A stretch of DNA of 64,000 nt from Otis tarda (Eukaryota > Chordata > Aves > Otidiformes > Otididae): NCBI GenBank assembly GCA_026413225.1, contig CM048553.1:139880690-139944689 (forward strand). Direction: 5' to 3'. Shown piece after piece: positions 25,201-36,900 of the stretch (the first letter of the stretch is position 1; each line of letters starts with the position of its first letter). Made by a program: the position numbers and the translations under genes. The notes under the pieces were generated by a model, which worked only from the letters and a program-made list of their open reading frames with translations, had not been told where the DNA came from and searched no databases.

Positions 25201-28200
25201 GTGACCGGGGATTGTTCTTGGAAGAAAGTTATGGTGATGTGGTTGAAGGTCCTCGAAGAAATACAAGAGCACATCTGCTTTGGCTCTTGACCTAATGGTA
25301 GGCTGAAGTTAAGCTCCAAGGCTGGAAGGCAGTTTAAGGAGTCCAGTGGCAGCGTGGGTGACGGGCGGTGGCTGGGCCATGGTTCAGTGGGCCATGGTGG
25401 CTGGGCCGTGGTTCTGGGTTGGGGAGGCACGGGCGCTCTCCCAAGTGCTGGCATGGGGGCCATGGCTGACACGGGATGCTCCTGGTCTCGGTGGCAGTGT
25501 GCCCGGCAGGCACTCCAGTTGGGGCGACACACTCTCTTCTGGTGTGCTTCCCCTCTCATGGTGCAGGCAACACAGCAAGCATTCATTTTTCTACTTCCTA
25601 AGCTCCCACTCATACGTACCTTTCAGATTGGGTTGGAGCAAGAGATTCTTCTGTCCACCTGCCACACCAGCCACAAGCATGCTTCATTACATTGACTGCC
25701 TGGTTCTCCAAGTTCTTTAACATAAAAATGTACTGTGATACTGTTTGAAAGTGTTTTTGTTGTGCTGAACAGACTCTTCAGTATAGTTAGGACTCTTCTT
25801 TTCTTCAAGTTTCTTTGTTTTGTTTTTTTTTCACCCCTCCTCCGGTGAGAATTACCAGAGACCCAACGTCTTTGCACTGTCCCCATTTATTTCATCTTCA
25901 GTTCCCTGATAGGCAACAGTGTTATTGTTGTATATACAGTATCATCTCTGGTTGCCCGGCGCTGTGTTGATTAAGGGCAGTGTTTGGGGCTTTTCATGTG
26001 AATAGGGCTGAGATAAGCCAGCTAAAATGGTGTCATTCTGTTATGTCCATGTTGATGATAGAGATGGAAGGTGTGAAAGAGATGGTGGGTGTGTGTGTGC
26101 CCACCTTATGACAAGTTTGCTTGTGGTGGTAGTACTCCCAGAGTGCGATGTGCAACAACAAACAAACATGGTGCCAAAAGATAGGGTGAAATGATTGAAT
26201 TTGTTTGGTAGGAAGAGTTAATCACTGGCTGCTTTGCAAGTAAGAGTGCTAACTACTGTGGGGTTTTTGTAGTATACAATGATTTAAGCTGGCACAGTCT
26301 TGATTTCCTGACAAGTCTCCTCAAGCACTGAGAGTGTGAAAGAGCATTTGTGTTCCCATCATCCAAGGGGCAGCTAATAGACACATCACTCAGGGCTATA
26401 TTAGATATTTCCAATACTACAGCACAATTTAGAAATATTTTGACCACTGTGAAGACAGCAGTTGGGCATCCTGAAGAAGCTGCAGTGGATAAAAGAGGAT
26501 GTATGACGGTCGAGAGCTCTCAACTCTTTACCACAGAGATGGCTATGGATTTAATTACTGTGGGGTTTTTTGTGGTGCCCTCAGTAAGGGGGTAGTATCC
26601 ATTTGTAGAGGATCTCAAGGAAGTTAATACCTGGCACCATCACCCAAGCTGTCCAAATCCAGAAACCATCTAAAGACATACTGATATTTTCAAGAGGAAG
26701 AAGTAAGCTCCAACCATTTCACAGTATTCCTCTTAACAACCTATCCTCTTAACAACCTAGTTAGGTTTTTTTTCTCTAGGTTTTTTCTTTCCAATCCTAT
26801 TTGGATTCAGGGAGCAGTACCCTCCCTCTTTTTTTTTTAATTTTTATTTTAGGGAACATGATACTGTGTAAAATGCTATTGCTATGTTCTGGAGAGCATT
26901 ATAGAGGGTTTTTTGATCCTTCAGTCCTATTTACGGGTAATTCTGAGAATACTACTGTCAGTTGAATAAGGGAAATGCCTTCGCCTTGTTTAGACCTACT
27001 CCATGCCAAGCAGAGACCTGTCTAGATAAAGCTAATTAGAAAGCAGGAACCATGGGGATGTGTCTGAGCCAGTACCTGAGCTAGGCTTAAATGATAGGTG
27101 TCCCAATGTTTGGGGGATTGTCAGGATTCCCCTGAGGCCATATGGAAGAGGAGTTGGCTACCTTTGGTGCAAATCTAGCAACTAGTCCAGGAGTTATCTC
27201 ATTTGTTGAGAGACCATAGATTCAGAACCAGAGAGGTTCAGACCTGTAACGCTCACCATTTCACCTGGCAGACACAACTATTGCCTCTAGTGAAGGTGGT
27301 CTTTAAAGATTTGGAGGAGCAGCTGTGATTAAATGGGACTTACAATTTCATAAAAAGAAGAAAATAAAGTTATGTATTCTCAAAGTGTGTTTTATCAGAT
27401 CTCTGATCTGATCATCAATTTTAATTTCCTTGGCTGTGAAAGTCTTGTGCAATTTGGAGGAACTTTGGAAGGCAAAGCAGGCTGAGCTATCCATTGGGCC
27501 CTTATTTCTCAAAGAAAACTTTTGAGGCAAAGCCAGAAAAATTTTCCTGTTGGATGCCTTTCCTCACTTCTGTCTTGAAGCAGGATGTTGGGTTTTTGAT
27601 CTTTGAGTAATGTTTCAGGAAAATACCTGATTCTTGCTGTGAGGTCTTTATTCTGGAGGTTGCACTGTAATTTTGGTATCTCTGAAGATTTTTCCAGTGT
27701 TATTCTGTGCTGGTAGGTTTAATATAGTACTTTTAAACATGATTTCTAATTTTCTTTTCTACAGTACAGAAGCTGTTAGTTTATTGTCTTGTTAGTGTCC
27801 TTCCTTTCAATGGCAAACGTATGTAATTCTTGATTGTGAGTTCAGAACTTCGTTATTGCACTTATATTTTCAGCCGGTTTTCTTTCTCTACAAAGATAAG
27901 ATAAAAAGTCAGTTTGGAATGAGTGAGTCATACGATTCTGTTGTAAGAGGATATATTTTTATTTGTTAGGAATTACTCTTATGCACATTTGCTGGATTTA
28001 TTACCCAATAGTTACTTGAGTAACTGGTGTCTTTAATGAGCAGAACACATTGAGATTCCTAAGGAGTGGTCCAAGAATAGGTCGATTCTTTTCCTCTTTC
28101 AGGCCTTGCAATAATTTAGTCTCTTGTCTGTGTCTTCTTCCTTCCCATATCACTAAAGGATATTTATTAGACATGTCCATTATCTTATTCTAAAGGAGCC

Positions 28201-31200
28201 TTCATACTCCAGCAGGGCTTTGAATGTGGAGGAAATTAAGTTTAAGGTCGTCTTTAGGGAGTTTTCTATCCTCTTTATTTCAAAAGAAAAAGGCTTCTGA
28301 ATTATGTGAAGTTTAAAATCCTGTGAATTCCTAGTGACTGAAACATAAAGTAATATCAATCTTGCTGTAGGTAGAAACTACTTGGGGTTTTATGTTTGAG
28401 GGTTTAACAGATTTGCTGTACAAGAGAGATTTTGTTGTTGAAGCACTGTGTTGCAGGGAAAACTGTTCAATTCATGTCGTTTAAGTCAAGTCAGGATAAA
28501 GAAGTTTATTGATTGATTTATTTGTGATATGCAATTAACTGGCAATCATTCAACTATACTTTTGGGCTTAATATCAGCAATACAACAGATAACCACAATA
28601 CCAGCCACTTAAAAAATGGTAATATATCACTACAAATTTCTAGCCCCTCTCCTGTAACTGATCCCAACACGTCACACACACACACAGATTTGTGTGCACA
28701 CACACACCTCCCTCTCGCAGGCCGTGGGGTGTACAAGCTCCCCTCCTCTGGGTGTGTAGTACCTCCTGCCTGCACACCCCTGCTGTGGGAGACCTGAGTG
28801 CCCCCAGCCCCACGTGATCCTGGGGCCTCACCACCTCCTGCCACCCCCAGGACGTGACCATGCATCCTCAGGGTGCGGGTTCCAGGAGTGCCCCTGTGGT
28901 GGCCGTGGAGGAGCTGGAGGTGGCTGCTATGGAGGCACCCACGAGGTGGGGTATGGCACTGCCAAGCCCCAGCAGAGCCCCCGGTGCCACAGGGCCGCAT
29001 GAGACAGTGTCTCACCAGCCCTGACGGCTGCTGCTTGCACTCCAGGGTCTCTCCCTGTTACAAGTGTTTATGCTTTTTTTTTATACTTCTTTTCAGACCG
29101 GTTCCTTCTTTTTCAAAAATATCCTGATAATTTCTTGGTTACTGCTTAATCTCTCTGATGGCCTGCTGTCCTCTTTCAAGAGATCACTTAGGGCAAATAT
29201 CCCCCTGATGGTTTGGGGCACACTGTTTGCACTTGCATCTTTATCTTTGCAGGCATTGTCATCTAGGCCATTTGCCTAGGGTGGGCTGTGCAAGCACCCC
29301 TACCTTGGCGTCGTAACAAAAAATGCGGTTGGTCTGGAAGAATTTCACAGGTCAATGAAATGTCACCTTTTTTATCTCCAGGTGCTGAAGAAGATGAGGA
29401 TAGTGCAGTGATAGCAACATCCAGAACACTTCCAAAATTACCGACAACTAGTGATGCATCTAGGGCTGAGACCACCACAGTGAAAATGCAGACCAAGGTG
29501 CCTGCACAAACAAAGGTACGTGACTGGAGAGCGACACTGTTTAAAATGGTTCTGCTGCACCCCATCGATGGCTTGATGTTAACTTTGTTTGATTTGTATG
29601 GATAAAAAGCCCCACAAACTTTACTTAATGCTACTGCAGCCTGTTAAATGAATACAGAGCTGCTCAGTTTCATTCCTAATAGAAAATCTGCATAGAGACG
29701 TCTGGATTTCACGTGAAAGGAGAGAGAGATGCAAAAAAGAATATCTTGTGATACACAAGACAGTTTCTCATGATACCTTTGAGTCTGACCTTTTTTACGT
29801 CTCTCAGAGTTATTAAAAAATTCTACATGAAACTTCCTTTCTCAAAGGAGAATGTTGTGTGGCTTGGCTGTAGTTTGAACACTTGCCAGGTTCTGTTTAA
29901 TATTTCAGTATTTCCTTCTACCACCATAGGTAATATTGTCTGAGTTACCCTCATAGGCATTCTGAATATAACAGACCTGATGTGTTAATTTCAGAATTGT
30001 TATTTCATTCAGAGGCCATTATTCTGACAAACAGAGGCAATATTTAACAGCTGTTTGCTGAATATACTTTTAGGGTTCTTAAACTTATGGATAGTGTTTT
30101 TCATTCCAACATCATGACGACAAATAGATTCAGTTACAATGTCTAGCACAGCTTTCTGTGGTCAAAAATCTTCCTGTGGGTTGTGTTTCTGGGTGTTGTG
30201 GAGTATGAGCCTGGAGCCACAGCTTCGTGGTTGCCCCTGACGGGCAGTGACTGGTGCTGACTTGCAGTGCACCCTGTCTGTAAGCAATGCTCTGTTTTAC
30301 TTTTTGTGCCACAGTCACCTGAAGAAATTGATAAAGAGGAAAGGTCTGAAACGGATGCCAAGAAAAAGAGCGATGAGCCAGGAGATGACACCGACGTATT
30401 CACCGAGAAGCATTCAGAAAACCTCTTCCAGAGAACAGAAGTTCTGGCAGGTGAGGTATCATTTGCAAGGTCCATCTCATCAGAAATACCACAGAAAACA
30501 GAGAGGATCTATATCAAATAATACAAACTCAACTTTTGTGTTTTCTTGATAGATTCCTAAACACGTTAATGGCAGTAGCCAGTGGTTGATTTGATGAGAA
30601 TGAGATGGGCATCTTCTGGAGTTATTTAATAATGAAGTCTTGCTAATTGATTTGATGCCCACAAGTTACATACTGCCTGCTGAATATCTAGAGCTTCCAC
30701 AGCTCAGAAAGGGAGTTGTAATTTGGATTGATGCTTGCGGTGCAGAAATGTGTTTCTCGCTCACGCTCCCAAGAGCACATCGCTGTCTGGTCCATCTGGT
30801 GCGGATGGACACTGCCTGGGAGGAGCTCACAGCAAGGGTGGGTGCATGGTGGATGGAGAAGGATGGATAAGCCCTGTCCTTAGGATACAAAGGGTCTGTT
30901 TCCATGCATAACTCAAGGAGGTACAGGCTGGCCACCAATGTTTTCACGTGGCTTTCCTACATGTGAGGGTTTTTTTTGGTGTAAGAACAGTGTTTACAGG
31001 TATACTTTTCCCCTGTGTCCTCGGAGGGGGTGTTGGGAGCCATGAAGGTCACACAGTTTTTGGACCACTTCTTCCTCTGAGCACCAAAATATGAAATAGC
31101 CTTAATATCCACATCAGTGGAAGCATGCAGGTTTGCTCTTGAAGTCTAATTGGAGTTGATAGTTTCTACACACTCACAAGTGCGTGATGAATGCAATGCC

Positions 31201-31866
31201 TCTGTTCCTACAGCTCCATGAAATCTTCTCTCCTGTTACTCACCAATAGGAAATTCATTTCAGTCTAGAGTCAGAGTGAAAACTGATGGAGAAAAGAGAA
31301 AATGCATTTCTTAGCTAGTGTAACAAAATAGTTCTTTTAAGGGTGAAAATGTTAACTGTAGAAAAATGAAATAAAAATAAATATTGTAAATGAAGACAAC
31401 TTTATGCTGTGGCAGTATAGGTGGCTTTCTAAATTGAGGTTTTGGAAAATTCTTAACTTTTTTAGAACTTGGAGTTGTTGGATCACTCACTTGTAGGTGG
31501 AATGTCCTTTTAAATGATTGCCTTTGTAAACACAAACAGGCTTTCTGAGAATATTTTTCAGGATACTAATAATCAAGACAGTTGCATAATAGGAGCCCTT
31601 TAATTTGAATGTAATAGCAAACACATTGTGTGAAATGAAAAGAAACATGGTGCTAAACTTGTTTTTCTGGCATATTGTGAATCTCTGTTTCTTTGATTAC
31701 AGCTGTTATTGCTGGCGGAGTTATTGGTTTTCTTTTTGCAATCTTCCTTATCCTGCTGCTGGTATATCGCATGAGAAAGAAGGATGAAGGCAGTTACGAC
31801 CTTGGTGAACGTAAACCATCCTGTGCTGCCTATCAAAAGGCACCTACTAAGGAGTTTTATGCATAA
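22188..31866 (+). CDS. SDC2: Syndecan-2 (fibroglycan), exons 2-5, 5'-partial coding region
   Basis: Type I transmembrane heparan-sulfate proteoglycan that acts at the cell surface as a co-receptor for growth factors and matrix and links to PDZ proteins and the cytoskeleton. Join 22188-22299, 29382-29515, 30315-30450, 31703-31866 (546 nt: 181 codons plus stop). Seen in order: TSDKD and DNSS (possible N-glycosylation), the Ser-Gly site EEASG, an acidic DDDDY stretch followed by a Ser-Gly cluster, a Thr-rich spacer ending PAQTK, an acidic segment with TEKHS, juxtamembrane RTEVLA, a hydrophobic helix with GGVIG (GxxxG dimerisation motif), basic RMRKK, C1 (DEGSYDL), a variable region, and C2 ending EFYA (PDZ ligand). 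Recalled human SDC2 has equal exon lengths and 181 residues over this part. The start codon, signal peptide and exon 1 lie outside the window. Identity is very secure; SDC4, SDC1 and SDC3 differ in the ectodomain and variable region. Confidence 0.96.
25367..25423. repeat. Imperfect 29-bp G-rich tandem repeat
   Basis: Two adjacent copies begin GGTGGCTGGGCC; the second is diverged at its 3' end. It sits in a locally GC-rich part (about 25340-25560) of intron 2. Confidence 0.7.
26728..26759. repeat. 16-bp exact tandem duplication
   Basis: TCCTCTTAACAACCTA occurs twice back to back at 26728-26743 and 26744-26759. Confidence 0.85.
28673..28707. repeat. CA microsatellite with internal TG inversion
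   Basis: (CA)7 at 28673-28686, a short GATT spacer, TGTGTG, then a second CA run to 28707. The TG and CA runs are complementary and could fold into a hairpin. Confidence 0.9.
29382..29515 (+). CDS. SDC2: SDC2 coding exon 3 (ectodomain spacer)
   Basis: 134-nt exon after a TTTTTTATCTCCAG acceptor, ending ACAAAG before the donor GTACGT. It enters in phase 1 and leaves in phase 0. It encodes an acidic start (GAEEDED) followed by a Ser/Thr/Pro-rich spacer with [15 protein letters not shown] and PAQTK. Recalled human exon 3 has the same 45-residue length and shares TSR-LPK, ETTT and PAQTK. The sequence is otherwise divergent, as is usual for syndecan ectodomains, which conserve GAG sites and termini rather than the spacer. 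Confidence 0.94.
29516..30314 (+). other. SDC2: SDC2 intron 3
   Basis: 0.8-kb phase-0 intron with a GTACGT donor and a GTGCCACAG acceptor. Nothing else was recognised in it. Confidence 0.9.
30315..30450 (+). CDS. SDC2: SDC2 coding exon 4 (membrane-proximal ectodomain)
   Basis: 136-nt exon between the acceptor TTTTTGTGCCACAG and the donor GTGAGG. It starts in phase 0 with SPEEIDKEE and ends in phase 1 after RTEVLA. It carries the acidic patch, the TEKHS-xx-LF segment and the juxtamembrane RTEVLA where shedding proteases act in this family. The length matches recalled human exon 4 (45 codons plus one base). The N-terminal half of the segment described as the CD148 (PTPRJ)-binding adhesion motif of human SDC2 is substituted here, while the C-terminal half is retained. 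Confidence 0.95.
30451..31702 (+). other. SDC2: SDC2 intron 4
   Basis: 1.25-kb phase-1 intron with a GTGAGG donor and a TTTGATTACAG acceptor. Nothing else was recognised in it. Confidence 0.9.
31703..31866 (+). CDS. SDC2: SDC2 coding exon 5 (transmembrane and cytoplasmic domains)
   Basis: The acceptor TTTGATTACAG is followed by the rest of an Ala codon and 53 further codons, then stop TAA at 31864-31866. The helix starts [10 protein letters not shown] and contains the GxxxG motif that drives SDS-resistant syndecan dimers. The tail is [12 protein letters not shown] (C1), a variable region beginning GERKPS, and KEFYA (C2), whose last four residues bind PDZ domains of syntenin and CASK in known syndecans. 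The variable region reads Pro-Ser-Cys-Ala-Ala-Tyr, where recalled human SDC2 has Pro-Ser-Ser-Ala-Ala-Tyr; the Cys codon is 31822-31824. Confidence 0.97.
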
Positions 31867-31912
31867 AATTCCTATTTAGTGTCTCTATTTATGAGATCAC
31901 TGAACTTTTTTA

Positions 31913-31918
31913 AATAAA
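31913..31918 (+). terminator. SDC2: Proximal poly(A) signal AATAAA
   Basis: Canonical hexamer 47 nt past the stop codon, followed within 30-40 nt by a long T run (about 31940-31956), the usual U-rich downstream element. It could give a very short 3'UTR isoform. Confidence 0.55.
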
Positions 31919-32881
31919 GCTTTTGCATAGAATAATGAAGATTTTTTTTTTTTTTCATTAAAGAGCCATTACGGCACCTTTATGATAAAATCCCATTGTA
32001 TTTAAAACTTTTCATGTATTCCTTTAAAAATGTAAAATTAAAACTTAACATTTGCAGTGTTCTGTGAATAACAGTGGCAAAGCATTATTTTATAAAACCA
32101 TTGATGTTCACTGAATCATTTTCAAAACTTTATGCATAAATATAAAATAATGAAAATGATTGTTTTATCCTATGGTTCAATGAAAGTTGTTTAATTTTTG
32201 TTGGCATGTCTCAGATTGATCTTACAAGTTAGTTTTTATTTCATTAATTTATCTGTTTCCAAAAAATGCCTTTTCGTAGTTGTCATGGTGCAATTTGTCC
32301 TCAGATAATTCAGATAACAGTAACTTTTAGTGTAAATGTAATTTTTCAGCTATGTAAACTTTAACCTCCACTTTGTATAAATTTGTGTCAGAATATGAAT
32401 TTTACACTTTGCATTGTTTCTTAGCGTATCTGTAGCTTCAGTGAGATTTGTAACAGCAGATTAATGTGTAAAATTGGATTATTACTACAAACTGTATAGT
32501 CATATTCTTACTAAACAAATCTCCTGTAAGGAAGATTTGGAGTAAGCTACTGACAAACCTAAGCAAACCCAAAGACTCTAACAGTATTTTGAGAAGTTGC
32601 TGCAGATTTCTATGGCCACTGTATTTGTTAATTATTTGCAATTTGAAGGTACAAGTAGGGGTTTAAATTTTTGTTCATTAAAAATTCATTTAAGTTGTAA
32701 ACGTCTTTTCAAGCCTTTGAAGTGCCTATGATTATATGTAACTTGTCGCAGACTGGTGTTAATGGGTATATAACAGTAAAAGAAAATGTTGGTATTTTAT
32801 AAGCACAGACAATTCTAATGGTAACTTTTGTAGTCTTACATGGATAGACATAATTGTAATTTGGGAACATAAACACTACTG

Positions 32882-32887
32882 AATAAA
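32882..32887 (+). terminator. SDC2: Internal poly(A) signal AATAAA
   Basis: Canonical hexamer about 1.0 kb after the stop, followed by TG/T-rich sequence. A possible intermediate cleavage site. Confidence 0.4.
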
Positions 32888-33897
32888 TCATGTGGCCTAA
32901 TACTGAGAATTCCATTGTGATATACTTTTGTACGCTTTTCGTTTTATGTCTACTTGCTTATGTTTTTATGTCACAGAGTACATCTAGTAGATCGTAAAAA
33001 TCCAGACCAAAAAATAAGGCTGTTGATCAGGCTCATCCTCGGACCAGATTTATTGCTGAGAAAAGTGGGAATATTTAAGTCTTGCATCTGGTGTATGAGT
33101 TATGAGTCATTCAAACTTTGCATTCTATTTAATGGCAGTATTGACACAGAACTGTTCCTCCTGCAAATGTTGGTTTCCGTACTGTAAAATTCAAAGGAGT
33201 ACGCGGTTTCATTTATTCTGTATATCGGTTTTTGATTTGTTGTTCTGGTTTATTTTTTCCCCGGCCTTTTGGAGAATTTTGGTTTCTTCTGCTCGGACTC
33301 CAGCAGAAGAGTTGAGACAAGTGGAATATCTTCATAAGAGAAGAAAGAAATATTCCAAGTAGAAGAGAAAAGGTTCTGTTGCTTAGATCGCAGATAGGTG
33401 TTGGATAGAGGGGCACGTGGAGAAGACGATAGTCTGCCTCCTTATATTATGCTTTGTAACAGACAAATGGCTTCGTCTTCTGCTCTGTTAACCTCTTCAT
33501 TTTTTTTTCTTATTTTGAGATTTCCAAAATGTAAGTGTTCAGGACATCAAGCTGAACTGCTTCTCAGAAATGGCAATGTATTGTAAATAAGACCTGGTGG
33601 CTCTTCGGAAAAGAGTTGCGTAACTTGTATTTGTTGCTGTCCCAAGTTCAGTGGTCATTTAGGAACAAATGAATGCTATCCTGTGCTAAAATATTTAATA
33701 TATTGCTTTTAAAATTACTTATACTTACTGGCAAGTTTTTCAAAGCCATACAAGTTCAACAAGTAAAAACAGGGTAAGAATTTAACAGGTATATCTTATT
33801 GTGCAATATTTAGTGAAATTCAATTAGTAAAATAGCTGCTTGAAATAACTGTGCCGAGAAAAGAAAATTTCTGGCAAATGCTGTGCCACTGCTGTAA

Positions 33898-33928
33898 AAT
33901 AAAGCATTTGTTAAAGTGCCAAAATAAA
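33898..33928 (+). terminator. SDC2: Paired distal poly(A) signals
   Basis: AATAAA at 33898-33903 and again at 33923-33928, with TTTATTTGTATAGTCTG downstream. This is the strongest candidate for the main SDC2 mRNA end. Confidence 0.7.
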
Positions 33929-33945
33929 GTCTACCATGCCTAAAC

Positions 33946-36900
33946 TAATACTTTATTTGTATAGTCTGACATCCAGTTTTTTGAAGCCCACTTTGCTTAA
34001 GGTAGTAGATCTGAATTTTCTTTAAGGGTGCAATGAATGTCACTGTAAGTACAGCTATAAATATTAAACACCAGATAAATTGTCTCCTCCTTCTTCATAA
34101 GCAAATTGTATTAAGCAGCTGTGTTCTTTTTATTTAGAAATCTTAGACTCTGCTTGTATACCTAATGCGCAGGACACTTTATCCAATGTAGACATCTGTT
34201 GTAATCATGCAGGCTACCAAATGTTATGCTTGTCGGGTTCCTCCTGCATCTGCTTACATGCAGAAGCAACAGTAAACTTTCAGCTCTGTTTCATCACTCG
34301 CCTTTTTTTTTCCACTAGACATCCATGACCCACTCTGTTCTACGCAGGAGAGGTTTAATGCTTCAGCTGTGTACCTGGACTTAAAGCCCCGCAGTCCTCC
34401 CGCCCTCCCTAACAAACACTTGGAAATTCTTTAACATGCAGTAGGCATGATGGAAGCATTTATCATCTTGCGCTCTCTTTGCCTTTCTCTTTGCAGTGCC
34501 AAACCATACTATTAGGGAAAAAGTCTAACAGAGCTATCATCTCGATTATAAACATGGGTTTAGTTTTCATCAGTCTGAAAACCAGGCTGATGCAAACACC
34601 TGTCTTCCAGCAATGCTGCTCAGAAGAAACGGGCAGCTGAATGCCTGTCTTTTACACCGAGTCTTCCTAGCATGAGTTGGTCTTCGGTTTTGCTTCCCTT
34701 TTGTTCTCCCCTTCCTGGATGTGTTTCTAGCAATACTCTGGCTACTCATGGACGTTGCTGGGCAGCTGGGAGTCCTGGTGCCAGGCTGTGGATGCTGCGC
34801 CGCATGCCTGCAGCTAGCAGCGGCATCTGTACCTCTGGGATGGCTTTTCCTGAATACCCGTGGCTCATCTCCCCTGGAGAAGCTGCTGTAGCAGCTCTGA
34901 AATTCCTCAGCAACCTGATCCGGTGCCTCCTTGTGATTGATAGGCTCTAGTGTTTATCAAAATGTCATTTTGCTTTGATTTACTCTGGGTTATAAATGGT
35001 TACTTCCTCTTAGGTTCTTTGGAAATGAAGCCTGATGCAAGTAACGTAGAGCTTATGTTAAAAAGTCTCTTGCCTTTGCTTTGTGGAAAAAGAACTTCAG
35101 AAGTTGAGTTCCTTGTTCCTCTGCTTGCCAGCTTGAAAAGTGAATTGCAGCTCATGTTTACAGGCTGCATTGCTGTTTGTTTCTTCACTTTGAGCATTGC
35201 ACTTCACTGAAATAGGATAAATTAAAACCAAAATTGTCCTCTTGTATCTCCTAGCGAGAGAAGAGCGTATTTGTAACTTTTTTTCTCTTTTTTTCCCTTG
35301 TTGCCAAGTATTGAAATGATGGTGGAGTGCCCGCTTGGATACAATTTTTAAGCAACATACGGAATACAGGAAACTTTTGTAAGGAAAGAAGTATCCAGAT
35401 AAACAGTAAACAAAAACTATTGGTGTGAGGGAAATGATGATAGCATGCTTAGTATTACATTATTTGTTCAAATAAGCAAACAAGGAGAAGGGGAAGAGGA
35501 ATCTGAGGGAAAAAAGATCTCTAAGGAAACTATGCTGACAGATGGCAATAATGGAGCAATTTTTTAAAAATTTGCAAGGAGTTATATTTGTTACTTAGCA
35601 CTTGCTTAATCAGACTGGCATAATTTCCTTTAAGGAATTTGCAATATTATTTTCCATTTTTAATGAGCTGTAATATTTGTTTTGTTACATTTAAGCTCTT
35701 GCCTGTGTATGACAGAGCTCTGAACCTCGGTGTGAAAACTCCGTGATGGGAACTTTGAGAGCATTGCCCTTCCAAAACTTTCTTCAGGTTGAGGGAGCAT
35801 GACTTTGTGGTGCAGTTTGTCTGAGAAAAGATTGCAGCAAGTATCCCTCACCCGGCACATCTTCTGGTCCTGGGATGGTTTGTGGCTGGAGCAGAAGAGA
35901 GGTTTTGCTAAGGAACTGGAGCGGGAAGGGGGCCACTGACATGTGCATTTCATTTCCTCCTGACTCCCGGGCTGACCAGGCGCTGGGTTCAGCTGCGTGG
36001 GTGGGAGTGAGGGAGCTGTAACCTAACCCTGCCCGTGGAAAAGATGCTTTGCCGAGATTTCATCCCCTGTGAAGGAAAGTAAGTTGTGTATTTTTTTTCT
36101 TTTAAAACAAACAGATGATAAAACTTAAGCTCAGTAGAGCTAGAAATGGAAATGTGGTTTCCTGCCCCGATTGCTGTGAGCCGACTTCGCATGTGCGTCA
36201 GATGTGCGGAGTAGCTGCTTGCGTGGGTGGAAAGCTGAAAAACCCTCCATGTGTTTGCAGTATCTGAGCTCAGTTTCTAGCGGGGATGGGGTGGAGGAGG
36301 GAACAGGGCCCATGTAGAACTACAGACATTAATTTGGGATGAGTGGAAAGAAGGCAGGAAGAGAAACTCTCCTGACAGCCCACGATTTCCACTGGAAGTT
36401 GCAAGGCATTTTGTTTTCTTGAGTTGTTGCCATCACACTGAATTTGCTCTTAACGGAGAGAATCTATAGGCAGAAAAGTGGACAGATGTTGGTGTCGTAC
36501 CCTGAGAGACACTCTTGGTTGCACACAGCTTCCCAGCACGTTGGAGATCTGTGCTACCTGTTGCACATGATGCCAGTTGCAGCTTCTGGCTGCTCGCCCC
36601 CTGGATTTGCAGAGGAACTGCTACAGCAGACGGGGTGGAGGATCCACAAGGTTGACCCCGCGCACCCACAGGATGTGCTGGGAGGGTGGCAGGAGGCAAT
36701 GGTTAGGTTGCTGCATGGCACTTGAAATGGTCTGGTTTGTCTTTTGTCCACGGGAGGTGAGAAGAAATGGACAAGACACGCAACCAGGGCTTTGCAGTTG
36801 AGAAGTGCTGTTGCATATTGAAGCAACTTTACGTTTCTTCTCCATGCTTGGGAGATGTTAAGTTTTCACTACCCCTAACTCCTTTGAAATCAAATATGTT

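Larger units (their letters stand above)
22300..29381 (+). other. SDC2: SDC2 intron 2
   Basis: 7.1-kb intron between GTGAGA and TCTCCAG, interrupting a Gly codon. It holds a G-rich 29-bp tandem repeat at 25367-25423, a 16-bp tandem duplication at 26728-26759, CA/TG repeats at 28673-28707 and an unusual GC-rich block at about 28710-29045. No further exon or RNA gene was recognised. Confidence 0.9.
31867..33945 (+). other. SDC2: SDC2 3' untranslated region
   Basis: AT-rich sequence directly after the TAA, without repeats. It ends in two closely spaced AATAAA hexamers (33898 and 33923) followed by T-rich sequence, so cleavage is inferred near 33940-33950. The length of about 2.1 kb fits the long 3'UTR of mammalian SDC2 mRNA as I recall it. 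Several ATTTA cores occur, which may affect mRNA stability. The true end needs RNA data. Confidence 0.75.

Noticed and set aside
36015-36034. CTAACCCT telomere-like sequence
   Set aside because: Only a single unit is present; a telomeric repeat would be tandem.
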